Shown here piece by piece: positions 15,904 to 24,076 of a stretch of DNA of 38,682 nucleotides. The notes beneath the pieces were generated by a model that worked only from the letters and a program-made list of their open reading frames with translations, searched no databases and was not told where the DNA came from. Location: the NCBI GenBank assembly GCA_902792985.1, contig CADBBT010000012.1:32881-71562 (forward strand). Reading direction: 5' to 3'. Position numbers and translations under genes: made by a program. Within the stretch, counting starts at the first letter, position 1; every line of letters begins with the position of its first letter. The DNA comes from Oscillospiraceae bacterium. Lineage in GTDB: Bacteria; Bacillota; Clostridia; Oscillospirales; Acutalibacteraceae.

Positions 15904-15940
15904 TTAACACAATTATAGGCTGCTTTTGTGTTAATGTCAA
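15904..15940 (-). promoter_or_regulatory. Consensus promoter overlapped by an inverted-repeat operator
   Basis: On the minus strand, TTGACA (15935-15940), 17 bp and TATAAT (15912-15917) is an exact promoter. Perfect 9-bp arms TTAACACAA (15904-15912) and TTGTGTTAA (15926-15934) straddle the -10 box, an ideal position for repression. The XRE protein encoded 43 bp to the right in divergent orientation is the obvious candidate binder. Confidence 0.72.
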
Positions 15941-15982
15941 GAAAAAAACGAATCTTTTACATATTCTTTTGAGGTGAATGAT

Positions 15983-16228
15983 ATGAAGATTTATGACTAT
16001 AACGGAAAGAAGAATATCAGCGGCGATAGAATCCATGCTGCGCGATGCCAAAAACGATTGACGCAAAGTGAATTGGCGGCAAGATTGCAAGTCAATGGAA
16101 TTGTAATTGAAAGAGACAGTATTTCAAGAATCGAAATAGGCACTCGTTTCGTTGCCGATTATGAATTGATGATACTTGCAAAGATATTGGATGTATCGGT
16201 GGAATGGTTGCTGGGAATAGAATCATAG
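15983..16228 (+). CDS. XRE-family HTH transcriptional regulator
   Basis: An 81-residue single-domain helix-turn-helix protein. GDRIHAARCQKRLTQSELAA, VIERDSISRIEIGTRFVADY and ILDVSVEWLLG follow the XRE pattern. GAGGTGA lies 6 nt before the ATG at 15983. There is no sensor domain, so a peptide or partner may set its activity. It is divergent from the peptide/secreted-protein pair, with a palindrome between them, and its codons are AT-rich compared with surrounding genes, which suggests recent acquisition of this islet. Confidence 0.85.
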   Translation: MKIYDYNGKKNISGDRIHAARCQKRLTQSELAARLQVNGIVIERDSISRIEIGTRFVADYELMILAKILDVSVEWLLGIES

Positions 16229-16287
16229 ATCATTTGAACTTTATCAATACAAGTTTCTTTCATTTTTCTGAAAATCCCCAAAAGAAC

Positions 16288-16316
16288 TTGATAAAACCGG
16301 AATTTATTGCTATAAT
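16288..16316 (+). promoter_or_regulatory. Promoter of the cupin gene and the following run
   Basis: TTGATA (16288-16293), 17 bp and TATAAT (16311-16316), 33 bp before the cupin ATG. It is the only strong plus-strand promoter seen upstream of the ten-gene block ending at 25686. Confidence 0.82.
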
Positions 16317-16349
16317 AAGATGAATAATTATGACAGGAGAGACTGTAAC

Positions 16350-16700
16350 ATGATCAAACGTGCAAATGAAATGACGTCTACTGTAAAAGTCAACATGCGC
16401 GGCGGCGACGGACAGGCCGTTGTGACCGACATTTTGAACAAAGGCGAATATAAGGGCAGCGCCCGGCTGCTCGGCACGATCTTGCTTGAGCCCGGCTGCT
16501 CGATCGGCGCGCATGTGCATGAAAACGAAGAGGAAGTGTTCTTTGTTCTGGAAGGCACAGCGACCTATGACGACAACGGCACGACCGAGATCTTGCACAA
16601 AGGCGACAGCTGCCTTTGCCTCGGCGGTCAGAAGCATTCCATTGCCAACCGCGAAAAAGAGGGGAACCTCGTGGTCTTTGCAGCGATTCTGACCTACTGA
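16350..16700 (+). CDS. Small cupin-domain protein
   Basis: A 116-residue single cupin (cupin_2). Motif 1 is GAHVHENEEEVFFVLEG (two His and Glu metal ligands) and motif 2 is GDSCLCLGGQKHSIANRE (the last His). Such proteins are metal-binding isomerases, dioxygenases or sugar-binding modules; the role here is unknown. The ATG at 16350 follows AGGAGAG. It ends 1 bp before the thymidylate kinase gene. Confidence 0.85.
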   Translation: MIKRANEMTSTVKVNMRGGDGQAVVTDILNKGEYKGSARLLGTILLEPGCSIGAHVHENEEEVFFVLEGTATYDDNGTTEILHKGDSCLCLGGQKHSIANREKEGNLVVFAAILTY

Positions 16701-16701
16701 G

Positions 16702-17367
16702 ATGGGAAAACTGCTTGTCATTGAAGGACTCGACGGCAGCGGAAAGGACACCCAGACGCGCCTGCTTTCCGAAAAGCTGAAAGAACGCGGGCTGGAAAAC
16801 ACCGTGATCAGCCTGCCGCATTATGAGGACGCATCCAGCGCGCTTGTCAAGCTTTATCTCGGCGGCGCGTTCGGCAGCCGTCCGGGCGACGTGAACGCCT
16901 ATGCCGCCTCGTCGTTTTACGCTGTGGACCGCTTTGCCGGCTACAAGACACGCTGGGGCGCCGATTACGAAAACGGAAAGATCATCCTTGCCAACCGCTA
17001 TACGACCTCCAACGCGTGCCACCAGATGACGAAGCTGGACCGCACGCAGTGGGATTCGTTTTTGCAGTGGCTGTTCCACTATGAATATGAGCTGCTCGGT
17101 ATCCCGAAGCCCGACGGCGTGATCTTTCTCGATATGCCCGTGGAAGTGTCGCAGTCCCTGCTCGCCGCGCGTTATGCGGGCGATGAGGGCAAAAAGGATG
17201 TGCATGAGCGCGACGTGGCGTATTTGTCCGCGTGCCATGAAGCGGCCGCCTACTGTGCGCAAAAGCTCGGATGGGAAACGATCGCCTGTGCGCGGGGCGG
17301 CAAGCCGAAAACGGTGGAAGAGATCTCCGACGCCGTGTTCTCGTGTGCGGAAAGGATCTTGCGATGA
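16702..17367 (+). CDS. tmk: Thymidylate kinase-like protein
   Basis: A 221-residue P-loop kinase that should convert dTMP to dTDP. Walker A is GLDGSGKDT (residues 9-17), SFYAVDRFAGYK supplies a nucleotide-binding DR, and LANRYTTSNACHQ corresponds to the DRYxxSxxAYQ substrate motif of Tmk, with Asp replaced by Asn. GDEGKKDVHERD is the lid region. This longer subgroup occurs in many Clostridia. ThyX nearby makes the dTMP substrate. It overlaps the next gene by 4 bp (ATGA). Confidence 0.85.
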   Translation: MGKLLVIEGLDGSGKDTQTRLLSEKLKERGLENTVISLPHYEDASSALVKLYLGGAFGSRPGDVNAYAASSFYAVDRFAGYKTRWGADYENGKIILANRYTTSNACHQMTKLDRTQWDSFLQWLFHYEYELLGIPKPDGVIFLDMPVEVSQSLLAARYAGDEGKKDVHERDVAYLSACHEAAAYCAQKLGWETIACARGGKPKTVEEISDAVFSCAERILR

Positions 17368-18251
17368 TCACCTTTCGACCGATCGAACTTTCCGACAGCG
17401 CGTGGATGCGCGCGTGTGTGCGTGCGGACGGACGCATCAACTGTGAATACAGCTTCGGCAACATCTTCACCTATGCTGCGCGGTTCCCGCTGACAGCGGC
17501 AAACTGCTGCGGCTGCCTTGTAACGAAGTGCGAACTGCCCGAAGAAGATTTTTACTGTTTCCCTGTCGGAAACGGTGCGCGTGCCGCAGCGCTGCAGGCG
17601 CTGATCGAAACCGCGCTGGCCGAGGATCGACCGGCGGTGCTTTACGGAATGAACGCGGACGACAGCGCGATGCTGCACGAACAGTTTCACGGTCGCTTTC
17701 TTGCGGAAAAAGACCGCGGCTCGTTCGATTATGTGTACAATACGGCGGATCTGACAACCCTTTCCGGCAAAAAGTATCAGGCAAAGCGCAACCACATCTC
17801 GTTCTTTTTGCGCAATACGCGCTGGACTTATGAAAAAATCACCGCGCAGAACGCGCCGGAGTGCCTTGCAATGAGCGAGCAGTGGCTCTTGCAAAACGAA
17901 AGCGACTATCGGGAGGATCTGGAGGGCGAACTGAAGATCATCCGCCGTGCGCTTGAAAACTTTGACGCGCTCGGTTATGTCGGCGGTCTGCTGCGTGCCG
18001 ATGGCCGCGTGATCGCGTATACGATGGGCGAAGCGCTGAACGACGAGGTGTTCTGCGTCCATTTTGAAAAGGCGTTTCCGGATATTCGCGGCGCTTATCC
18101 GGCGATCAATCAGATGTTTGTGCAGCAGGAGCTGCAGTCCTTTCGGTTCATCAACCGCGAGGATGATGTGGACATTGAAAACCTGCGCCGCGCTAAGGAA
18201 TCGTATCACCCGGCGTTTTTGATCGAAAAATATGAAGCGAGGCTCAAGTAA
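17364..18251 (+). CDS. DUF2156 (MprF C-terminal-like) acyltransferase
   Basis: A 295-residue protein beginning MITFRPIELSD, with the INCEYSFGNIFTY, KYQAKRNHISFFLR, GGLLRADGRVIAYTMGEAL and VHFEKAFPDIRGAYPAINQM blocks of DUF2156. This is the GNAT-like double domain related to the aminoacyl-transferase half of MprF. No membrane flippase part is present, so it is a stand-alone soluble enzyme with unknown acceptor. It overlaps tmk (ATGA) and abuts the next acetyltransferase gene. Confidence 0.83.
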   Translation: MITFRPIELSDSAWMRACVRADGRINCEYSFGNIFTYAARFPLTAANCCGCLVTKCELPEEDFYCFPVGNGARAAALQALIETALAEDRPAVLYGMNADDSAMLHEQFHGRFLAEKDRGSFDYVYNTADLTTLSGKKYQAKRNHISFFLRNTRWTYEKITAQNAPECLAMSEQWLLQNESDYREDLEGELKIIRRALENFDALGYVGGLLRADGRVIAYTMGEALNDEVFCVHFEKAFPDIRGAYPAINQMFVQQELQSFRFINREDDVDIENLRRAKESYHPAFLIEKYEARLK

Positions 18252-19022
18252 GTGTATCTGCAACCGAACGCGCGCTGCATCGCGCCGCTGAAACATCTTT
18301 GGCAAACCGCTTTCGGCGACGATCCGGCCTATATCGCGCTGTTTTTCGACGGCACCTGGCAGCGCAGTCACACCTTTGCCGATTTTGAAAACGGGCAGCT
18401 CGTCAGCGCACTGTATCTGCTTGATTGCTTTGTTGTGCTTGGCGGCAAACAGTTCAGCGGTTATTATCTTTACGCGGCGGCAACGCTTCCCGATTTTCGA
18501 AAGCAGGGCCGCATGGCCGGATTGTTGGAGGAGGCCAAGGCCTTTGCCGCACAGCAGGGCAGGGCGTTCATCGCCCTTGTGCCCGGAGAGTCGTCGCTGA
18601 CAGCGTACTATGAAAAATTCGGCTTTTTTACGGCGATGCACCGCTATGCGGGACATTTGCAGGGCGAACTGTGCACGCCGCTTAGCCCGATCACGCCGCA
18701 GGCGTATTATGAAGCAGCGGCGGCACTGAGCGAGGACCGCTTCCTTTGGACAAGGGAAAACCACGCTTATGCGCTCTCGTGCCTCGCATATAACGGCTGT
18801 TTGCCGTATGCGGCCGAGAACGGCGTGCTGCTGACAGACGGAAAAAGCACAGAAGAGCTGCTGGCACAAACGCTGCCGCAGCGTTTCGGCGGGAGCTGCT
18901 TCGCGCCGCGGGCATATCCCGGTTCTGAAAAACAGCCGTTCGGCATGATCTTTGCCGCCGACCCGACGCTGAAACAGGCGCTGAAACAGAAAACGATCTA
19001 TATGAATCTTGCTTTGGATTGA
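18252..19022 (+). CDS. GNAT family N-acetyltransferase
   Basis: A 256-residue protein. The CoA-binding motif A is LPDFRKQGRMAGLLEEAKAF, followed by ALVPGESSLTAYYEKFGFF (motif B). The C-terminal ~120 residues form a second, degenerate domain, as in Eis-like enhanced GNATs. The start is a GTG at 18252 directly after the previous stop, with GAGG in the upstream gene end. Substrate is unknown. Confidence 0.8.
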   Translation: MYLQPNARCIAPLKHLWQTAFGDDPAYIALFFDGTWQRSHTFADFENGQLVSALYLLDCFVVLGGKQFSGYYLYAAATLPDFRKQGRMAGLLEEAKAFAAQQGRAFIALVPGESSLTAYYEKFGFFTAMHRYAGHLQGELCTPLSPITPQAYYEAAAALSEDRFLWTRENHAYALSCLAYNGCLPYAAENGVLLTDGKSTEELLAQTLPQRFGGSCFAPRAYPGSEKQPFGMIFAADPTLKQALKQKTIYMNLALD

Positions 19023-19032
19023 GGAGAAAGCT

Positions 19033-19578
19033 ATGGTCTATTGTTATCTTGCAAACGGATTTGAAGAAATCGAGGCGCTCGCGCCGGTGGATCTGCTGCG
19101 CCGTGCAGGTGTTGAGGTCAAAACCGTCGGTGTCGGCGGCAGCGTGATCACCTCTTCACACGGCATCCCCGTTTTCTGCGATCTGACCGAGGCGCAGGCA
19201 CTGCTGACGGATGCGTTGGACGCCGTGATCCTCCCGGGCGGTATGCCGGGAACACTGAATTTGGAAAAAAGCGCCAACGTACAGGCGGCGCTGGATTTTG
19301 CCGCGGCAAATGGCAGCTTCATCTGCGCAATTTGCGCCGCGCCGTCCGTGCTCGGTCATAAGGGACTGCTCAGCGGCAAAGAAGCCATCGCCTTCCCCGG
19401 CTTTGAAAAGGACCTGATCGGCGCGACCGTCAGCGAAAAAGCGGTTGTCACCGACGGCAACATCATCACCGCCAAGGGCGCCGGTGTCGCTGTGGACTTC
19501 GGCCTTGCGATCGTTGCCGCGCTCAAGGATAAAGAGACTGCCGAAAAGATCCGCGCAGCGATCCAATGTCAAAACTGA
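19033..19578 (+). CDS. DJ-1/PfpI family protein (YajL-like)
   Basis: A 181-residue member of the DJ-1 superfamily. NGFEEIEA holds the conserved Glu and ICAICAAPSVLG holds the nucleophilic Cys101 on the elbow. AKGAGVAVDFGLAIV is the typical C-terminal helix. Proposed roles in the family are glyoxal or glycated-product handling and oxidative stress protection. The ATG at 19033 follows GAGGAGA; an earlier in-frame ATG at 19009 lies inside the GNAT gene. Confidence 0.9.
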   Translation: MVYCYLANGFEEIEALAPVDLLRRAGVEVKTVGVGGSVITSSHGIPVFCDLTEAQALLTDALDAVILPGGMPGTLNLEKSANVQAALDFAAANGSFICAICAAPSVLGHKGLLSGKEAIAFPGFEKDLIGATVSEKAVVTDGNIITAKGAGVAVDFGLAIVAALKDKETAEKIRAAIQCQN

Positions 19579-20141
19579 TGAGCAAACAAACGCTGCGCGA
19601 AGCGGCAAAGCAAAAGCGTGCCGCACTGCATAGTGCACAAGCCGATGCGAAAATCTTGCAGCAGCTTTTGCAGACCGATGCATTTCAAAGCAGCGATCTT
19701 CTGCTGTGCTATGTCAGCGTCGCTTCAGAGGTCGATACCCGCGCACTGCTCTTACACTGCTTGCAAAGCGGAAAACGTGTGGCCGTCCCGCGCTGCGAAC
19801 GCGGCGGCGTGATGCGCTTTCATGAGATCGGCGCAATGTCAGACCTTGCCCCGTCGCCGCTTTCCATCCCCGAACCGGATGCGTCGTGCCCTGTGCCGGA
19901 GTGCAGCGAAAAAACGCTTTGCATCGTACCCGGCCTGCTGTTCGACCGTTTCGGCTTTCGCGTCGGCTATGGCGGCGGCTACTATGACCGGTTCCTTGCA
20001 TCCTTTCCCGGCAAGACGATCGGCCTTTGCTATGAAGCGCTGCTGAACGAAGAGCTTCCCCGCGATGTGTTTGACCGCCGCGTTTCGACCGTCATCACCG
20101 AACAACGAATTATTACTGTCAAATCAAAGGAGACTGCGTAA
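19566..20141 (+). CDS. 5-formyltetrahydrofolate cyclo-ligase
   Basis: A 191-residue enzyme of the YgfA/MTHFS family that converts 5-formyl-THF to methenyl-THF with ATP. The signature FDRFGFRVGYGGGYYDRFL is complete, and the N-terminal KQTLREAAKQKRAAL helix is typical. It overlaps the DJ-1 gene by 13 bp; a second ATG at 19578 fits a TGATG stop-start. It overlaps mltG by one base. It restores folate for one-carbon reactions, including that of ThyX. Confidence 0.92.
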   Translation: MSKLMSKQTLREAAKQKRAALHSAQADAKILQQLLQTDAFQSSDLLLCYVSVASEVDTRALLLHCLQSGKRVAVPRCERGGVMRFHEIGAMSDLAPSPLSIPEPDASCPVPECSEKTLCIVPGLLFDRFGFRVGYGGGYYDRFLASFPGKTIGLCYEALLNEELPRDVFDRRVSTVITEQRIITVKSKETA

Positions 20142-21571
20142 TGGAGAACGAACGCAAAAACTCGGAAAACAGACCCGATCCCAACCGTTCGGCGCTGGAT
20201 ACCTACTATGCCAACCGCAACGCGAAACGGGCTGCGTTCCGTGTCAACATTGAAGGGCTGGATAACGAGCCGCCGGCATATGTGCCGAAAAACGGCGCGC
20301 AGCGGCCGAATCCGCAGCAAAGCGTGGTGCGCCAGACCCGGCCGCAGTCCTCTGCGCGCGACGGTGTTTTGCGTGCGCCGACCGCTTCGCAGCAAGCGCA
20401 GCGTTCCGCGCCGGCACGGCCGTCCCGACAGGCGCCGCAGCCGCAGCCGCAACGGACCAAAAAGCGCAAAAAGAAAGAAAAGCACAGCGGCTATAATTTT
20501 GCGCGCGGGCTGATGATCACGCTCATGTGTTTGATCTTTATCGGCATTCTGACCGCAACGGTCTCCACGCTGGCGATCTCAACGCTCAACGACATCCTCG
20601 CCGTCAACAAGGACGGCGGCAGCACGGTGTCGATCGTTGTGCCGGAGAATTCCGATTTTGACGACGTGTTCAACATCCTGTGTGAAAACGATCTTGTGCA
20701 CCAGAAGACGCTCGTCAAGCTCTTTTGCAAATTCCGCCACTACGATATCAAACGCGGCAAGCCCGTCACCTATGAACCCGGCGTATATTATATCGAGACG
20801 GACAGCGGCATCGAGGCGATGCTTGAGATGATCAAGGCGACCACGAATACCTCTCGCGAAACGGTGCGTCTGACCTTCCCGGAGGGTTGGACGATCGCCA
20901 AGGTGTTCGAGCGGATCGAGAAATACAACGTCTGCACGGCGGAAAAGCTTTATGCAAACCTCGACATCGTCGGCAAGCAGTTCAAGTTCTATACGAAGAT
21001 CCCGAACAACGCGGGCCGCTATCTGAAGGCGGAGGGCTATATCTTCCCCGACACCTATGATTTCTATCTCGGCGAAGCGGCGTCGTCCGTGCTCAAAAAG
21101 CTCTATGGCAACTTCCAAAAGAAATGGACGAAGGAATACTCCGCAAAGGCGAAGGCGATCGGCATGAGCGTTGACGAGGTCATCACCCTCGCGTCCATCA
21201 TCCAGCGCGAGGCCAAGGACGCCACGCAGATGAAGGAGATCTCCTCTGTCTTGCACAACCGTTTGAAGGACAGCGCGACCTATCCGCAGCTGCAGATGAA
21301 CTCCACAAAGGAATATATCGACGCGGTCAACGAATACGGGCTGTTCAACGAGGTGTACTACTCCATCTACCTCGACGCATATAACACCTACAGCGTCACC
21401 GGTCTGCCCGCCGGACCGATCTGCAACCCGGGTATCGACGCCATTGAAGCGGCGCTGGAGCCGGCGGATACCAATTACAAGTTCTTCTGCCACGATTCGC
21501 AGGGCAACATCTACCTTGCCGAGACCGCCGAGGAACACCAGCGTAACACCGAGCTTGTTTTGTTCAGCTAA
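20141..21571 (+). CDS. mltG: Endolytic murein transglycosylase MltG
   Basis: A 476-residue type II membrane protein. Residues 1-118 are a hydrophilic Pro/Gln/Arg-rich cytosolic tail, with a transmembrane helix at about 123-147 and then the YceG domain. The catalytic Glu357 lies in ASIIQREAKD, matching Glu218 of E. coli MltG. EGYIFPDTYDF and NTYSVTGLPAGPICNPG are family hallmarks. It cleaves nascent glycan strands to set their length. The extended basic N-terminal tail is longer than in enteric homologues. The gene overlaps the cyclo-ligase stop (TAATG). Confidence 0.95.
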   Translation: MENERKNSENRPDPNRSALDTYYANRNAKRAAFRVNIEGLDNEPPAYVPKNGAQRPNPQQSVVRQTRPQSSARDGVLRAPTASQQAQRSAPARPSRQAPQPQPQRTKKRKKKEKHSGYNFARGLMITLMCLIFIGILTATVSTLAISTLNDILAVNKDGGSTVSIVVPENSDFDDVFNILCENDLVHQKTLVKLFCKFRHYDIKRGKPVTYEPGVYYIETDSGIEAMLEMIKATTNTSRETVRLTFPEGWTIAKVFERIEKYNVCTAEKLYANLDIVGKQFKFYTKIPNNAGRYLKAEGYIFPDTYDFYLGEAASSVLKKLYGNFQKKWTKEYSAKAKAIGMSVDEVITLASIIQREAKDATQMKEISSVLHNRLKDSATYPQLQMNSTKEYIDAVNEYGLFNEVYYSIYLDAYNTYSVTGLPAGPICNPGIDAIEAALEPADTNYKFFCHDSQGNIYLAETAEEHQRNTELVLFS

Positions 21572-21572
21572 G

Positions 21573-22811
21573 ATGAAAATGATGCAAAAACCCGAATTGC
21601 TCAGCCCCGCAGGGGATCTTGCGCGGCTGAAAGCAGCCATACAGTTCAAAGCAGATGCCGTCTATTTGGGCGGCACTGTTTTCGGTATGCGCTCTGCGCC
21701 CGAAAATTTTGACGATAAAGGGCTGGAAGAAGCAGTTGACCTTGCACATAAAAACGGCGTGAAGGTCTATCTGACGGTCAACGTTCTTCCGCGCAACAAC
21801 GAGCTGCAGGCGCTGCCGCGCTTTTTGGCGCACGCGAAAGATTGCGGTGTGGACGCGCTGATCATCTCCGATCTCGGCGTGCTTGATTACGCAAAACGCT
21901 ATGCGCCCGGTGTGGCCATCCATATGTCCACGCAGACCGGCATCGTCAATTACGCCGCCGCAAACGCCTGTTACCGGCTCGGTGCACGGCGCATCGTCAC
22001 TGCGCGGGAGCTTTCGCTGAAAGAGATCAAAGAGCTGCGCGCAAACATTCCGGCCGACATGGAGATCGAATGCTTCATTCACGGCGCGATGTGCGTGTCG
22101 TTTTCCGGACGGTGTCTGCTGTCAAATTATCTGACCGGGCGCGACGCCAACCGCGGCGCCTGTGCGCAGCCCTGCCGCTGGAAATATGCGCTCACCGAAG
22201 AAAAACGACCGGGGCAGTACTTCCCGATCGAAGACGCCGAGGACGGCGGAACTTATATCTTGAACGCGCGGGATCTGTGCATGATCGAGCACATCCCCGA
22301 ACTGATCGACGCAGGCGTTTCGTCCTTTAAGATCGAAGGGCGCGCCAAGAGCGAATACTATGTTTCCGTGATCACCAACGCCTACCGCAAGGCGATCGAC
22401 GCCTATGCCGCCGACCCCGCCGGGTTTGCGCTTGCGCCGTGGCTGCGCGACGAAGTTCGCAAGGTCAGCTACCGTGATTACTGCACCGGCTTTTATTTTG
22501 ACGACCCCCACGACAACGCGCAGATCAGCTTTCGCGGCGGCTATGACCGCGCGTGGGACGTGATGGCGATCGTGGAGCATTGGGAAAACGGAACCGCCCA
22601 TTGCACACAGCGCGGCCGCTTTTTTGCCGGCGACACCCTGGAGGTGCTAACGCCTGACGCGGTGCCGTTTGCTGTGACGGTGCCGCAGATCATCAACGCG
22701 GACGGCGAAGCGGTGGACGCTACACGCCACCCGATGATGGCGTTTTCGTTTCCGTGCGAAACCCCGCTGCCCGACGGCGCGATCTTGCGCAAGCAGCGTG
22801 ACGAACCCTGA
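21573..22811 (+). CDS. Peptidase U32 family protein (TrhP/RlhA-like RNA hydroxylation)
   Basis: A 412-residue U32 protein. ELLSPAGDLARLKAAIQFKA starts the barrel, and the U32 signature is ECFIHGAMCVSFSGRCLLSN followed by RGACAQPCRW, giving the Cys set thought to hold an iron-sulfur cluster. Members TrhP and RlhA hydroxylate RNA using prephenate, and the old peptidase label is doubtful. In Bacillus the trhP genes also lie just downstream of mltG, which supports the tRNA-modification role. Start codons at 21573, 21579 and 21582 are all possible; there is no clear ribosome-binding site, so coupling to mltG is likely. Confidence 0.88.
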   Translation: MKMMQKPELLSPAGDLARLKAAIQFKADAVYLGGTVFGMRSAPENFDDKGLEEAVDLAHKNGVKVYLTVNVLPRNNELQALPRFLAHAKDCGVDALIISDLGVLDYAKRYAPGVAIHMSTQTGIVNYAAANACYRLGARRIVTARELSLKEIKELRANIPADMEIECFIHGAMCVSFSGRCLLSNYLTGRDANRGACAQPCRWKYALTEEKRPGQYFPIEDAEDGGTYILNARDLCMIEHIPELIDAGVSSFKIEGRAKSEYYVSVITNAYRKAIDAYAADPAGFALAPWLRDEVRKVSYRDYCTGFYFDDPHDNAQISFRGGYDRAWDVMAIVEHWENGTAHCTQRGRFFAGDTLEVLTPDAVPFAVTVPQIINADGEAVDATRHPMMAFSFPCETPLPDGAILRKQRDEP

Positions 22812-22843
22812 AAAGGGAAAAAGACTGAAAAAGGAGGGATTGT

Positions 22844-24076
22844 ATGCGGCAAATGGCGATCATCGGCGGCGGTGCAGCAGGTCTTTGCTGCGCGTGCGAA
22901 GCGGCGTATCTTGCAAAAAAGCAGGGGAAAGCGCTGCGGATCACCTTGTTTGAAGCGCAGAACCGCGTGGGCAAAAAGCTGCTTGTCACAGGCAACGGCC
23001 GCTGCAATCTGACGAATCTGTGCGCTTGCGCAGAAGATTATAACGAAAACGCGCGCGATTTTATTACACCGGCGCTCACGCGCTTTCCGCCGGAAAGCAC
23101 GCTTGCTTTTTTTGAACGGCTTGGGCTTTTTACCCGCGCCGACACTGCGGGCCGTGTATATCCGCTGTCAAACCAGGCTGCGGGCGTGCTGGACGCGCTG
23201 CGGCTGGAAGCGGCGCATCTGGGCGTTCAAATGCGCGCCGAAACGCGCGTAACGGCTGTTGGGCGGCAAGATGGCGCGTTTATCATAAACGGAAAAGAGC
23301 GCTTTGACGTGCTTGTGCTCGCCTGCGGCGGCAAAGCGGCGGTGAAAGACTATAACGGCGACGCGCTGCTGCGTGCGCTCGGTGTGCCGATGACGGCAAC
23401 GGCGCCGTCACTTGTCAAGCTGACCACGCCGTCCGATTTTCCGAAATCGCTCAAGGGTGTGCGTGCTGCGGCAACGCTGCGGCTGCTGCTCGACGGCAAA
23501 GCGGCTGCCGAAGAAACGGGCGAGCTGCAGTTTTCCGAGGGCGTGCTGTCCGGCATCTGTGCGATGAATCTTTCCGCAAAACTCGGCCGCTTCTTTGCAA
23601 AGGGCGGTACCGACGCCGCGGTTCAAATCGACTTTGTGCCGTCGATGACAAGCGAAACCCTGCTGCAAACGCTGCAGCAGCTTTGCAAACAAGGACAGCG
23701 TGCAACGAACGAGCATCTGCTTTCGGGGCTGCTGCCAAAGCAGGTGGGACTGGCGCTGCTGAAACAGGCGAACCTTTCTCCGGCAAAGCCCACCGCGTCC
23801 TTGTCGGGCGCGGACCTTGCGGCGCTGGTGCGTGTGTGCAAAACGCTGCGTCTGCCCGTGAACGGCACAAAGGGTTATGCCGACGCGCAGGTCATGCTCG
23901 GCGGCGCAAAGCTGGACGCGTTCTCTTCACAGACGCTTGAAGCAAAAGCTGTGCCGCAGCTTTACTGCATCGGCGAATTGCTGGATGTGGACGGACTGTG
24001 CGGCGGCTTCAATTTGCAGTGGGCGTTTGCAAGCGCGCGTCTTTGCGCTGCTGCCGTTGTGGAGGGTACGCCATGA
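22844..24076 (+). CDS. HI0933/YhiN-family FAD-dependent oxidoreductase
   Basis: A 410-residue flavoprotein. The Rossmann GxGxxG is AIIGGGAAGLCCACEA, and VGKKLLVTGNGRCNLTN is the family signature. GLCGGFNLQWAFASAR is the C-terminal FAD-contacting motif. Relatives include BaiN-type flavin oxidoreductases of bile-acid metabolism, but most are uncharacterised and that role should not be assumed. AAGGAGGG precedes the ATG. It overlaps the next flavoprotein gene by 4 bp. Confidence 0.88.
   Translation: MRQMAIIGGGAAGLCCACEAAYLAKKQGKALRITLFEAQNRVGKKLLVTGNGRCNLTNLCACAEDYNENARDFITPALTRFPPESTLAFFERLGLFTRADTAGRVYPLSNQAAGVLDALRLEAAHLGVQMRAETRVTAVGRQDGAFIINGKERFDVLVLACGGKAAVKDYNGDALLRALGVPMTATAPSLVKLTTPSDFPKSLKGVRAAATLRLLLDGKAAAEETGELQFSEGVLSGICAMNLSAKLGRFFAKGGTDAAVQIDFVPSMTSETLLQTLQQLCKQGQRATNEHLLSGLLPKQVGLALLKQANLSPAKPTASLSGADLAALVRVCKTLRLPVNGTKGYADAQVMLGGAKLDAFSSQTLEAKAVPQLYCIGELLDVDGLCGGFNLQWAFASARLCAAAVVEGTP

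Noticed and set aside
17250-18869. Minus-strand frame of 539 codons opposite tmk, DUF2156 and GNAT genes
   Set aside because: It spans three plus-strand genes with clear motifs and coupled starts; the antisense product is unrecognisable.
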